Part shown: one piece after another, positions 8,035 to 16,190 of the stretch | How positions within the stretch are numbered: position 1 is the first letter of the stretch | Layout of the letters: each line of letters starts with the position of its first letter | From: Pseudomonas hygromyciniae | GTDB taxonomy: Bacteria; Pseudomonadota; Gammaproteobacteria; Pseudomonadales; Pseudomonadaceae | Reading direction: 5' to 3' | Assembly (NCBI RefSeq): GCF_016925675.1 | Contig: NZ_CP070506.1 | Span: 308,501 to 372,500 of the forward strand | Length of the DNA stretch: 64,000 nucleotides | Notes under the pieces: generated by a model | Told to the model about the DNA's origin: nothing | Database searches by the model: none | What the model saw: the letters and a program-made list of their open reading frames with translations, nothing else | Made by a program: the position numbers and the translations under genes

Positions 8035-9600
8035 CTACGCCTTGACCTGCGCCAACTTCTGGCAATTGGCCTTGCGCGCCGGGTACTGCCCGCATTTGCG
8101 CAGCACGCTTTGCACCTGCTGGGTGTTTTGCAGTTGCTGATTGGCCAGCAGCTTCTCGGTGATAAACAGCTCTTCCGAGCCCAGGTTGCGTTCAGCCTTG
8201 TCGATCATGGCCAACGCGGCCTTGCCGTCGCCGCGCTTGAGGTAATAGCTGATCATCAAGTCATAGGTCGAAGGCCCAGCCAGGGACCAGTCCTTGATCG
8301 CCTGCAACTCTTTGAGCGCATCGGCATTTCTGCCTTGGGCCAGGCGTACAGCGTAGGCGGTGCGACGGATGTTCGGCTGGTCCTTGACCGGTGAGCTCAA
8401 GGCTCGGCGGATAAAGGCATCGGCCTCGGGCACCTTGTTTTTTGCCAGGGCGGCGGTGGCGGCGTAGGCATCTTTATAGCCTTGCATGGCCTTGGCCACT
8501 GGCGCGGCGTCACGCACCTTTGGCCAGCTCGTGGTATTGACCCGAGCGCGGCGCTCCTTGCGGTACTCGCGTTGCAGGTATTGGCGCAGCTCGGTGTCAC
8601 GGTCGAGGGCGGACATGTGGGAGCGGTTGAAGTAATCGGTGGTGGCAGTGATGGTGGTGGTCAGGCCGTCCTTGACCAGCACGTCCAGCTCCTTGGTAAA
8701 GCGGTCGAGGTTGAACTGCTGCAATGAGTCTTGCATCGCGTTCTTGCGCGCGGTGAGAAAGCCCGTCAGCAATGGTTTCTGCTTGCCCTGGAAATCATTC
8801 AGGCGCTCCAGGCTGTGGGTCGCCGCACGGGGCGCGTAGCCGGCCCGGATCATCAGGTCGGTGCCGAGCAAGTCCGCCTGGTCTTCCTGACTGCGGCCCC
8901 AGGCGGTGCTCCAGACGTTGTCGGAAAAACTGTTGGCCAGCGAGGTATACAGCACCGTGTTGCCGATGGTTTTTTGCGTACCGGCCGGGTCCTTGCTGAA
9001 CAGCTTCATGGTGCCTGAGCTGCGATCCACCCCGGTGTTGGCCGCCACCGTTGCCAGGGCCACCGTCGAGGCCACGGTGGTGAACATGTCTTTCTGCTCC
9101 TGGAACGCGGCTGCGCGGTCATGGTGATGCAGCAGCACATGGCTCATTTCATGGCCGAGCATGGCGGCGATTTCGTCTTCACTGCCGACGTTTTCCAGCA
9201 TACCCAGGGGTACGAAGATATTGCCGTACGGGTCCGCCGATGGCCCGAAGCTGTAGCTGTCGGTGATCTTCACCTGCAACAGCGGCAACTCCCCCGGCCA
9301 GCCCTTGGACAGGCGTGTGACGATGCCCTGCAAGTACACCTGCAGCATTGGGATATCCGCCAGGTTCTGCTGGCGCGCCTCGGCGGCAGGTACGGTGCGG
9401 CCGTCGTAACTCAAGCGCTGTTGGCCCGTGCGCTGCGCGTCGAGCTTGTAGTACTGGCGCACGTCAGCGTTATCCACATAGTGGCCCTGGACCCGTGACT
9501 GGGTCGATGGACCCACCAGGTTCAGAAACGCCTGGTCTGCACCCTTCAAGGTGGCGCAACCGCTGAGCAATGCACTGGCCAGCAATAGATATCCCTTCAC
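8035..9600 (-). CDS. M48-family metalloprotease lipoprotein with C-terminal repeats
   Basis: Envelope zinc protease of 521 residues. The N-terminus MKGYLLLASALLSGC is a lipoprotein signal with Cys15 as lipid anchor. The zinc site is LGHEMSHVLLHHH (HExxH at residues 150-154), and SQEDQADLLG further on carries the expected third Glu ligand. The second half is helical and TPR-like, ending with a pair of cysteines (CGQYPARKANC). It resembles the BepA/YfgC type of M48 protease that oversees outer-membrane protein assembly, but its gene context differs. It is the last gene of a three-gene operon behind a CHASE2 protein and a small exported protein. Substrate unknown. Confidence 0.85.
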   Translation of the reverse strand: MKGYLLLASALLSGCATLKGADQAFLNLVGPSTQSRVQGHYVDNADVRQYYKLDAQRTGQQRLSYDGRTVPAAEARQQNLADIPMLQVYLQGIVTRLSKGWPGELPLLQVKITDSYSFGPSADPYGNIFVPLGMLENVGSEDEIAAMLGHEMSHVLLHHHDRAAAFQEQKDMFTTVASTVALATVAANTGVDRSSGTMKLFSKDPAGTQKTIGNTVLYTSLANSFSDNVWSTAWGRSQEDQADLLGTDLMIRAGYAPRAATHSLERLNDFQGKQKPLLTGFLTARKNAMQDSLQQFNLDRFTKELDVLVKDGLTTTITATTDYFNRSHMSALDRDTELRQYLQREYRKERRARVNTTSWPKVRDAAPVAKAMQGYKDAYAATAALAKNKVPEADAFIRRALSSPVKDQPNIRRTAYAVRLAQGRNADALKELQAIKDWSLAGPSTYDLMISYYLKRGDGKAALAMIDKAERNLGSEELFITEKLLANQQLQNTQQVQSVLRKCGQYPARKANCQKLAQVKA

Positions 9601-9612
9601 CGCGGTACTCCT

Positions 9613-9978
9613 TTATTGATTGCAGCCCGCGCCGTAGCCGAGAGTGGACTTGTTGTTACTGTCCTTGGCCAGGCTTTGGGGCATTTGCTGGCAGGGCAGT
9701 CTTGTGACATTCAGGGGCGGGTCGATTCGCAGGTCCCTGGTATCCAGCCAGACTTTCTGCCCAGCCAGCTCCACCAGGACCAGCTCCAGGTCCTTGTTGA
9801 GTTGCAACACCTGAACGGGTTGCTTGGGTGTGTCTTTGCGGGCGACTTCCCGCAGCAGCTTGCCTTGCTCGTCCACCACCTCTACCGGGTCGGCCAGGAA
9901 CTCCTTGATGACATGGGTTTCGGCCAGTACGCCCTGGCTGTAGAGCGCGGCGAGTAACACGATGAGGATTCTGTTCAT
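9613..9978 (-). CDS. Small exported protein, possibly SH3-like
   Basis: A 121-residue protein starting MNRILIVLLAALYSQGVLA, a clear Sec signal peptide cleaved after VLA. I placed the start at 9978, since AGGAAA precedes that ATG and the longer frame overlaps the upstream gene. The mature part is mostly beta (PVQVLQLNKDLELVLVELAG, then QKVWLDTRDLRI), reminiscent of bacterial SH3-like folds, and has two cysteines that could form a disulfide. It lies 38 bp after the CHASE2 gene and 12 bp before the M48 protease gene, so co-transcription is nearly certain. The fold is inference; function unknown, perhaps an adaptor between the two neighbours. Confidence 0.7.
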   Translation of the reverse strand: MNRILIVLLAALYSQGVLAETHVIKEFLADPVEVVDEQGKLLREVARKDTPKQPVQVLQLNKDLELVLVELAGQKVWLDTRDLRIDPPLNVTRLPCQQMPQSLAKDSNNKSTLGYGAGCNQ

Positions 9979-10016
9979 CCTTGGTTTCCTTGAGTGAGAC
10001 GACGTGGCGGCACCCT

Positions 10017-11360
10017 TCAGCGACCACGGTCGAAGAAGGCTTCGATCCGCTCGCTGAACAGCGCCAATGACAGCAAAACAATCCCCAGTACGTTGACCAG
10101 GGTGATGTGGTTCAGATAGAGCACCCCGCACACCGCCAGCAGCATCAGCATCACCAAGCCCCACGAGGGATAGGGCGAGGTGAAGAAGCGGATCTCATGC
10201 CTGCGCCAGCGCGTCCAGGTATGCAGGCCGGCCAGGCGCCGGGCATGCAGGGCCTTGAGCACGATAATCAGCGCCAGCAACCCAAGCTCCAGCACGTCTA
10301 CCCAGTGCAGGTTCCAACCGGGGAAATTGGCCGGCTCGCGCTCGTAATCCATGCCCTTGTTGATCAGGTTGTCCAAGGCCATGGCATGCAGGTAAACCCC
10401 AGGAATCAGCCCATGCACGGGCGACTGCACCACATCGCCGGTGGAGGTGATGCTGGCCCCGACCATCACTAGCCGGTCGCGCAATAACCCGGCCACCAGC
10501 GCCTGATCCTCCGGCGAACTGACCTCCAGGTCGCTGGCCGACAAGGTCAAGCTATAAGGGCACCGGGCCTGGGCGGAGTCGTCCAGTTTCCAGAACACCG
10601 CCTGGAAAAACTGCGCCACCCAATCCAGTACAAAGTTGCGTGGCGCTGCGCAGTGCTGGATATCCGCGATCTGCGCCTGCTCGGGTGCCAGCTTCAAGCC
10701 CCACTGCACGGCAATTGGCTGCAAGCGTGAGGCCGCCTCGGCATCTTCGGGCAGATCCGCGCAGGGTGCGTCTTTGCAGAATTGGCGGTACAGCGCCAAG
10801 GCCGGGGTTTCCATCACCCCCAGCGCGGTCGGCATGGCCAGCGGGTACTTGTCGTCCACACCGTCCCACACCACCAGCCCTGGCTGGCTGAATGCGGCAA
10901 ATTGTTCGAGGGTATTGGCTTGCCCTTTTTCACCCCGCGTCACCCCGGTATTGGCCAGCAGCAAGGGAATGCCCCGGCGCTGATAGCGCTCGAACACATT
11001 CGCCAACAACTGACTGCCCCGCGTCGGGTCACCCAGGGAGTGATCGTGGCTGTACAGCAAATCCACAAACACCGCTTTGGGTTTATAGGCCAGCAAGCGT
11101 TTGAACAGCTTGCTCTGCTCGTTGTACGGCATCGGCCATGAGGTGTTGTTACGCATCAGGTAGGCGTCATCGATCAACACCACGGTGATGTGTTGCTGGC
11201 CGTTGCTGGGGTACTTGCTGGAAAACATCCGGTTGAGCCACTGGGCGGATGCCTTGTCGCTGGAACTGGCCAGGCCAAAGGGATCGAGCACTGCCAGCAA
11301 CACGATAAAAAACGCGAGCAAATAGCGACGACGATTAAAAAGCGGGGGGTTCTTCGACAT
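10017..11360 (-). CDS. CHASE2-domain membrane protein without output domain
   Basis: Protein of 447 residues with an N-terminal membrane segment (RRRYLLAFFIVLLAVLDPFG), a long periplasmic CHASE2 sensor region including HITVVLIDDAYL and KAVFVDLLYSHD, and three C-terminal membrane spans (around GLLALIIVLKAL, GLVMLMLLAVCGVLYL and VLGIVLLSLALF). CHASE2 normally sits in front of a cyclase, kinase or GGDEF domain; here the chain ends about a dozen residues after the last span, so there is no cytoplasmic output. It heads an operon with a small exported protein and an M48 lipoprotein, suggesting that sensing is passed on within the envelope. The ligand is unknown and the domain call is by eye. Confidence 0.8.
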   Translation of the reverse strand: MSKNPPLFNRRRYLLAFFIVLLAVLDPFGLASSSDKASAQWLNRMFSSKYPSNGQQHITVVLIDDAYLMRNNTSWPMPYNEQSKLFKRLLAYKPKAVFVDLLYSHDHSLGDPTRGSQLLANVFERYQRRGIPLLLANTGVTRGEKGQANTLEQFAAFSQPGLVVWDGVDDKYPLAMPTALGVMETPALALYRQFCKDAPCADLPEDAEAASRLQPIAVQWGLKLAPEQAQIADIQHCAAPRNFVLDWVAQFFQAVFWKLDDSAQARCPYSLTLSASDLEVSSPEDQALVAGLLRDRLVMVGASITSTGDVVQSPVHGLIPGVYLHAMALDNLINKGMDYEREPANFPGWNLHWVDVLELGLLALIIVLKALHARRLAGLHTWTRWRRHEIRFFTSPYPSWGLVMLMLLAVCGVLYLNHITLVNVLGIVLLSLALFSERIEAFFDRGR

Positions 11361-11479
11361 CCATGTCTCGATAAAAAACGGCGAGTGCTGTTGAGGGGCA
11401 GGTTTTCCCGCGTGAACACAGCGAATGCATGGGTTTTAAAGGACGGGGAGGGGGGTGTCAATTAGAAATATGGCTAAGT

Positions 11480-11522
11480 GCCATCTGGCGCTCGCCGCCT
11501 TCGGCAGCAAGCGGGAGATGGC
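11480..11522. repeat. Imperfect 43-bp hairpin in the gap
   Basis: GCCATCT...AGATGGC arms enclose CGCTCGCCGCC and GGCAGCAAGCG segments that pair partly around TTCG. It lies between the CHASE2 gene start and the end of the transporter gene. There is no T run, so it is probably a REP-like palindrome and not a terminator. Confidence 0.4.
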
Positions 11523-11595
11523 GTCCCGGCAGGGTGCGATACGACCTTCCTGCGCGCGGTAGATTTCTGGATGAACGCCGGGTGTGGGCGGTGAG

Positions 11596-12480
11596 TTATT
11601 GACCGGGCGATACAACCCGTTTCGGCCGGCGCCATGTCACCAGCCCGACTGCCAATGCAGACAAAATCAGCGCAATCGAGATCCCTTCGTTGATATCGAC
11701 CCGGTGCCCCAGCAACAGCATGGACCCTGTGACGCCAAACACCGGAATCAGCAACGACAACGGTGCCACCTTGGAAACCGGGTACTCGCGCAGCAGTAAA
11801 TTCCACCCCCAGTAACAAAAGTGCGTGGCCGCATACACCTGAAACAGCAGCGAAAACACCGTCAGCCATTCCATGTGGGTGACCAGCGCCGCGAACGGCG
11901 CCGATCCATGTGCCAGCCAGGTCAGCAATAGCAATGGCAGCGGCGGGAACAGACTGGCCCACACCACAAAAGCAAACATCTCGCGCACCTTCGATTGCTT
12001 GATGATGACGTTGCCCACACTCCAGCTGAACGCACTCACCAGCAACAAGCCATAGCCCAGCGTTGTCGCCTCGCCTGGACTGCTGGCGATAATGCCGATC
12101 AGTCCTACTGCCGCAAGACCCACCCCCAGGATCTGGCCTACGCTCAGTCGCTCACGAAACAACAACACCCCCCAACCCAAGGTAAAAAACGCACTGAACT
12201 GGATCAGCAATGCTGCAGTGCCTGGCGGTACACCCAGTTCAATCCCCAGATTGATCAAGGCCCACATCGCCACCCCGAAAATCAAGCCATAGGCCACCAG
12301 CCACTTCATCGCAATGGCCGGACGCTGTACAAAAAACACCCATGGTAACGCCGCCAGCGTAAAGCGCAGGGCGGTCAGCAACAGCGGGTCGATCCCCGCC
12401 AGGCCCAGCTTGGTAATCGGAAAGTTAAGCCCCCAGACAGCCGTCACCAACACGGCCAGGGCCAGATGCTTCTTTTGCAT
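11596..12480 (-). CDS. EamA-type (DMT superfamily) transporter
   Basis: Inner-membrane permease of 294 residues with two EamA repeats and about ten membrane segments, for example LALAVLVTAVWGLNFPITKL at the start and GYGLLLVSAFSWSVGNVIIK opening the second half. The ATG at 12480 begins the first span directly; the frame extends 22 residues upstream without a better start. These carriers usually export amino acids or metabolites; E. coli EamA exports cysteine-pathway metabolites. The substrate cannot be read here. It is divergent from a frameshifted AraC-type regulator gene 119 bp away, a common regulator-exporter arrangement, so that regulator may have controlled it. Confidence 0.85.
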   Translation of the reverse strand: MQKKHLALAVLVTAVWGLNFPITKLGLAGIDPLLLTALRFTLAALPWVFFVQRPAIAMKWLVAYGLIFGVAMWALINLGIELGVPPGTAALLIQFSAFFTLGWGVLLFRERLSVGQILGVGLAAVGLIGIIASSPGEATTLGYGLLLVSAFSWSVGNVIIKQSKVREMFAFVVWASLFPPLPLLLLTWLAHGSAPFAALVTHMEWLTVFSLLFQVYAATHFCYWGWNLLLREYPVSKVAPLSLLIPVFGVTGSMLLLGHRVDINEGISIALILSALAVGLVTWRRPKRVVSPGQ

Positions 12481-12599
12481 GGTGTGCTGATCCCACAAAG
12501 CAGCGCCAGCACCTGTGTGCGCCAGCCAAGGCGTCACTATGCGCAATAGGCGCGATGGCTCGCTTGCACTATCAGGTCATAAATCATTAAATTCGGGCC

Positions 12600-13383
12600 A
12601 TGCGCGAAACTGACATCGACCCCTACGAAAACACCCCCCGCGACGCCGTGGTCACGGCCAACGACTACCACGATGGCCAGCACTTTGCGTTACACACCCA
12701 TCAACGCGGGCAATTTGCCTACGCCGCTTGCGGTGTGATTACCGTCTTCACTCAACAAGGCAACTGGGTGGTACCGCCCCACCGCGCCATCTGGGTCCCG
12801 GCGGGCGTGCCCCACGAAATGAGCATGAGCGGCCCGGTGACCATGCTCAACACCTACATCCGCGCCCGAGCCGCAACCCGCCTCAACCTGCCGGCGCAGT
12901 GCCAGGTATTCGGCGTATCGACGCTGCTACGCGAACTGCTGATCCGCGCCATCGACGTACCGGCGCTCTACGAAAAGGAACACCTGCACGGCCGCCTGAT
13001 GACCCTGCTGCTCGACGAAATAGCCGACATGCGCCCCCCTGTCACTCAACGCCCCCCTCCCCAACGATCCCCGGCTGGCCCACATCTGTCGCAACCTGCT
13101 GGAACAGCCATCACTGGAAACCAGCATCGACGACATGACCCAACGCCTCGGCATGAGCCGCCGCACCTTCACTCGATTGTTTCGTCAGCAGACCGGAATC
13201 AGCTTCGTGGAATGGCGCCAGCAAGCGTGCCTGTTGGCGGCGGTAGTCAGGTTGGGGAATGGCGAGTCGGTGACGCGGGTGGCGATTGATTTGGGGTATA
13301 GCAGTTCGAGTGCGTTTACGAGTGTGTTCAGGCGGGTGTTGGGGGAGGTGCCTAGTCGGTATTTTTTGAATAGGTTGGGTTGA
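12600..13383 (+). pseudogene. AraC-family regulator with a one-base frameshift
   Basis: Two overlapping frames together make a complete AraC-type activator of about 260 residues. The first encodes a cupin-like sensor domain (HTHQRGQFAYAACGVITVFT, then VPPHRAIWVPAGVPHEM). The second encodes the two helix-turn-helix motifs (MTQRLGMSRRTFTRLFRQQT and VAIDLGYSSSSAFTSVFRRV). The switch occurs at a run of six C at 13034-13039: with five C the text would read MRPLSLNAPLPNDPRL, normal linker sequence for this family. Either the gene is inactivated or the run is a sequencing error. It is divergent from the EamA transporter and would be its likely regulator. Confidence 0.8.
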
Positions 13384-13426
13384 GGTGGGGGGGATTGAGT
13401 GTGGGTGCTGATCAGCAGGCCGCCCG

Positions 13427-13456
13427 GCCGGAGACGTTAGGGATTGAAGCCCGAAG
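13427..13456 (+). repeat. 30-bp direct repeat, copy 1
   Basis: The block from GCCGGAGACG to AAGCCCGAAG is identical over 30 bp to 14496-14525, in the same orientation. The two copies bracket the Sel1-lipoprotein gene. Origin unknown; probably a dispersed genomic repeat. Confidence 0.8.
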
Positions 13457-13536
13457 AGGTGGAGACAGGTCGGCTGTTTGACCAGGCTCGATGCGCAGCA
13501 CGAAAGCCCGGCCCGCTGCGCGGCAAGGGAAACGTA

Positions 13537-14397
13537 CTACTCCAAACTGCGTGGAGCTGAATTTGGGCTGAGACTGGTAACCAGCGGCCAAACGGTCTTG
13601 CCTTCGGGCATGATAGGTTCATAGCGAAATCTGTAGGAACTCATTCCCTTCAACACCAGATGATCGACGATGTTATTGCCCGAACTTTCGAGGAGGTCGA
13701 TTTCAGGTACTAAGGACCCCTTGATGTACTTCAACGCGAACCAAACTGGCTTGAGAGCAGGGCCTCGCGTTACCTCCAGGGGCAGGCTATTTTTTACCTG
13801 CCCTGTCTTCATCTGAATTCTGCTAGTCACTCCCTTGAGCCAGCCTGCGTTGAAGTCATTTATCTGCTCGGGGGATAACGGCACACCTTTGGCGCGTAGC
13901 CGGTACATATCTTCGCTGCTGACTTCCAGATATAGCGCCATTGCCCCGTTAAGGTCCTGGGGGCCGCCAATCCCTTCCTCCATGAATTTTGCCAACTTCC
14001 TTTTGCTATCAGAAACAGAAATAGACCGCTGGTAAAGGGCTCTTGCCTTCGCATAGTCGGGTGTTTCACCAATACCCTGCTCCGCCATGCGGCCGAGGTT
14101 GTGATAACCCGCTTCGTCCACATCCGCGATTGATTGAAAGAGCGCTTTGGCTTTCGGTATATCTTGCGGAACACCCGTGCCGCTTTCGTACATAAGGGCA
14201 AGTACGTTTTTGCAATAGAGGTCTCCGTCATCGCTTTGCGCGCGCACGTACTCGACATGCTCAATGGGGATGGGGGGGGGATCCAATGATTTCGAGCAAC
14301 GTATGCTTGCGTAGGGATCGCCCGGTGATCCTGGCCCGGTGTTTGTGCATCCGGCGGCCAAAGCAGTAAAGGTCAGTAAAAGAGCAGCTTTACGCAT
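13537..14397 (-). CDS. Lipoprotein with Sel1-type repeats
   Basis: A 286-residue protein with lipoprotein signal MRKAALLLTFTALAAGC (Cys17 anchor). Sel1-like helical repeats follow from about residue 55: ALMYESGTGVPQDIPKAKAL, GRMAEQGIGETPDYAKARAL and KFMEEGIGGPQDLNGAMALY. The last 110 residues are a different, beta-rich region (SRIQMKTGQVKNSLPLEV to FRYEPIMPEG) that I do not recognise. Sel1 repeats usually mediate protein contacts in the envelope. It is a single gene, less GC-rich than its neighbours, lying between two identical 30-bp direct repeats and close to tRNA-Thr, hints that it was acquired. No partner gene is adjacent. Function unknown. Confidence 0.75.
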   Translation of the reverse strand: MRKAALLLTFTALAAGCTNTGPGSPGDPYASIRCSKSLDPPPIPIEHVEYVRAQSDDGDLYCKNVLALMYESGTGVPQDIPKAKALFQSIADVDEAGYHNLGRMAEQGIGETPDYAKARALYQRSISVSDSKRKLAKFMEEGIGGPQDLNGAMALYLEVSSEDMYRLRAKGVPLSPEQINDFNAGWLKGVTSRIQMKTGQVKNSLPLEVTRGPALKPVWFALKYIKGSLVPEIDLLESSGNNIVDHLVLKGMSSYRFRYEPIMPEGKTVWPLVTSLSPNSAPRSLE

Positions 14398-14495
14398 GGA
14401 TTGCTTCCGTTCAACGCGCTAATGAGGTCAGATTATTGCGGCGATATTGGCATGGTGCCCCACTATTCGGTCAAGCACGCAAACCTCCAGCACCA

Positions 14496-14525
14496 GCCGG
14501 AGACGTTAGGGATTGAAGCCCGAAG
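14496..14525 (+). repeat. 30-bp direct repeat, copy 2
   Basis: Identical to 13427-13456. Just after it comes GGGGACGGATTTATTTTC, a string I associate with the borders of Y1 (IS200-like/REP-associated) transposase genes. Confidence 0.8.
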
Positions 14526-14710
14526 GGAGTGAAAAGGGGACTCAAAAGGGGACGGATTTATTTTCACCAGATGTCCCTGACGATTAGTCGTGATCTGACA
14601 GCAACATCTCAATCGCCGAAATGGAAGTGGTGGGGCGCGCCCTAGTAATTCCGGTGTGGACACTATGTGGACGTTTTGGAAAAGGAGACAGATTTACGCT
14701 CACCCAAAAT
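14526..14710. other. Possible remnant of a Y1-transposase-type element
   Basis: The stretch holds AAGGGGACGGATTTATTTTC and, about 125 bp later, AAAAGGAGACAGATTTACGC, two direct variants of a motif often seen flanking IS200-like genes. No transposase-like reading frame lies between them. It forms most of the 475-bp gene-free gap between the Sel1 lipoprotein and tRNA-Thr; the rest (14711-14830) shows nothing I can name. Confidence 0.35.
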
Positions 14711-14830
14711 ATGCAGGCATCACGTACGTCAGATGCCCGGACGGAGCTAAGCAATGGGGAGGAGAGGGAGGCGAAGAGGGTGCCCACTGCGAGTGGATAG
14801 GACGGGTACGCTCAAACCCCGAATCCCAGA

Positions 14831-14868
14831 AACAACAAAGCCCCTGCATTTCTGCAGGGGCTTCGTTT
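14831..14868 (-). terminator. Terminator downstream of tRNA-Thr
   Basis: AAGCCCCTGCA pairs with TGCAGGGGCTT around TTTC. On the minus strand it is followed by a T-rich tract (TGTTGTTTC), five bases beyond the tRNA 3' end, so it ends the tRNA transcript. Confidence 0.75.
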
Positions 14869-14872
14869 TGTA

Positions 14873-14948
<76 letters not shown>

Positions 14949-15201
14949 GTGTTAGGGCGACGATTATAGCGATTGAAAAGGTTCTGTAAACCCCTGAATT
15001 CTGACTATTTTTCAGAACCCGATTTTTCCCTCGCCGGCCGTGCGCTCCCGCGGTTTCGCGAAGGCGGATGAGGGCCTGTGCCCAGGCCCTGGGATGGCGT
15101 GAGGCTTGATACGCAGAAGGTATCAAACTGCCCCTTGATCAGTATTAAACAACACCGTTGTTCGTTGTTAAGTTGAGGTGGCACTCAACGAGGAAAATTC
15201 C

Positions 15202-16050
15202 ATGAACTTCGCAGGAAAAACCGCCGTTATCACCGGCGCAGGCCGTGGCTTGGGTTTCGTTTACGCGCAAGCCTTGGCCCGGCGCGGGGCTAATGTGGTG
15301 GTCAGTGATATCGGCGCCGATCACCTCGGTTCGGGGGGCGATAATGCCATCGCCCAGGACGCGGCGCGTCGTTTGCAGGCTCAGGGGTTGAGGGTGGTTG
15401 ATCATCAGGGTGACTTGTCCAGCGAGCAAGGTTGCCGGCAGTTGGTCGAGGTGGCCATCGCTGCATTTGGTCAGTTGGATATCCTGATTCATAACGCCGG
15501 CTGGGTGGGTTATCAAGCCATTGAGGAGGCGGACGCGGCGTTTGTCGGGCGTGCGCTGGATATCAATGTCTATACGCCCATTTGGCTGTGCAAACATGCC
15601 TGGAAAAACCTCAAGCAATCGGCGGCGGCGCGGGTGGTGCTGACGTCTTCTGATCGGGCGATGTACCAGCAATATGCCCAGTCGGGTCTGGTGGCCTATG
15701 CGGCCGGGAAGATGGCGCAACTGGGCATCATGAATGCCCTGAGTATGGAAGGCGCGAAGGACGGGATTCTGGTCAATGCGGTGTCGCCGGTGGCCAAGAC
15801 GCGTATGTGGGGTGTTGAGGGCGAGCCGGATAATCTCAAGCCTGAGTGGGTGGCGCCGGGGGTGGTGTTCCTGGCGTCGGGGCAATGCCAGGACACCGGC
15901 TACATCTTGCGGGCCAGCAACGGTCAATTTACTGCGACGCGGTTTGTCGAAAATCCTGGGGTGGAATATCCCGTGGACCTGGCGCGGGTCAGTGCGTCCA
16001 GTGCCGAGCAGGTTGCGCAGCAGTGGGAGCGGATAAAGGAGAGTCGTTAA
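15202..16050 (+). CDS. Short-chain dehydrogenase/reductase
   Basis: NAD(P)-dependent oxidoreductase of 282 residues, classical SDR type. It has the Rossmann glycine motif TGAGRGLG, NAG (HNAGWVG), a Ser in VVLTSSDRA and the YAAGK catalytic Tyr-Lys pair. I start at ATG 15202 (MNFAGKTAVITGAGRG) because AGGAAAA precedes it; the frame could begin 24 bp earlier. The N-terminal part resembles the dehydrogenase unit of peroxisomal-type multifunctional enzyme 2, so a 3-hydroxyacyl or similar substrate is possible, but this is inference. It stands alone between tRNA-Thr and the BcsQ-like gene, with no obvious pathway partners. Confidence 0.85.
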   Translation: MNFAGKTAVITGAGRGLGFVYAQALARRGANVVVSDIGADHLGSGGDNAIAQDAARRLQAQGLRVVDHQGDLSSEQGCRQLVEVAIAAFGQLDILIHNAGWVGYQAIEEADAAFVGRALDINVYTPIWLCKHAWKNLKQSAAARVVLTSSDRAMYQQYAQSGLVAYAAGKMAQLGIMNALSMEGAKDGILVNAVSPVAKTRMWGVEGEPDNLKPEWVAPGVVFLASGQCQDTGYILRASNGQFTATRFVENPGVEYPVDLARVSASSAEQVAQQWERIKESR

Positions 16051-16190
16051 ATTGACGATTAGCCGTTCGTCGCAATTATCATGATAAAAAACACCAAAAT
16101 AATGACACTCACCTAGTCCTGTCACACACTCCTTGAACAACAAATGCACCCAGGTTCTATAAGAGGTGCCGTGATAAGGGAGGAGTGGCT

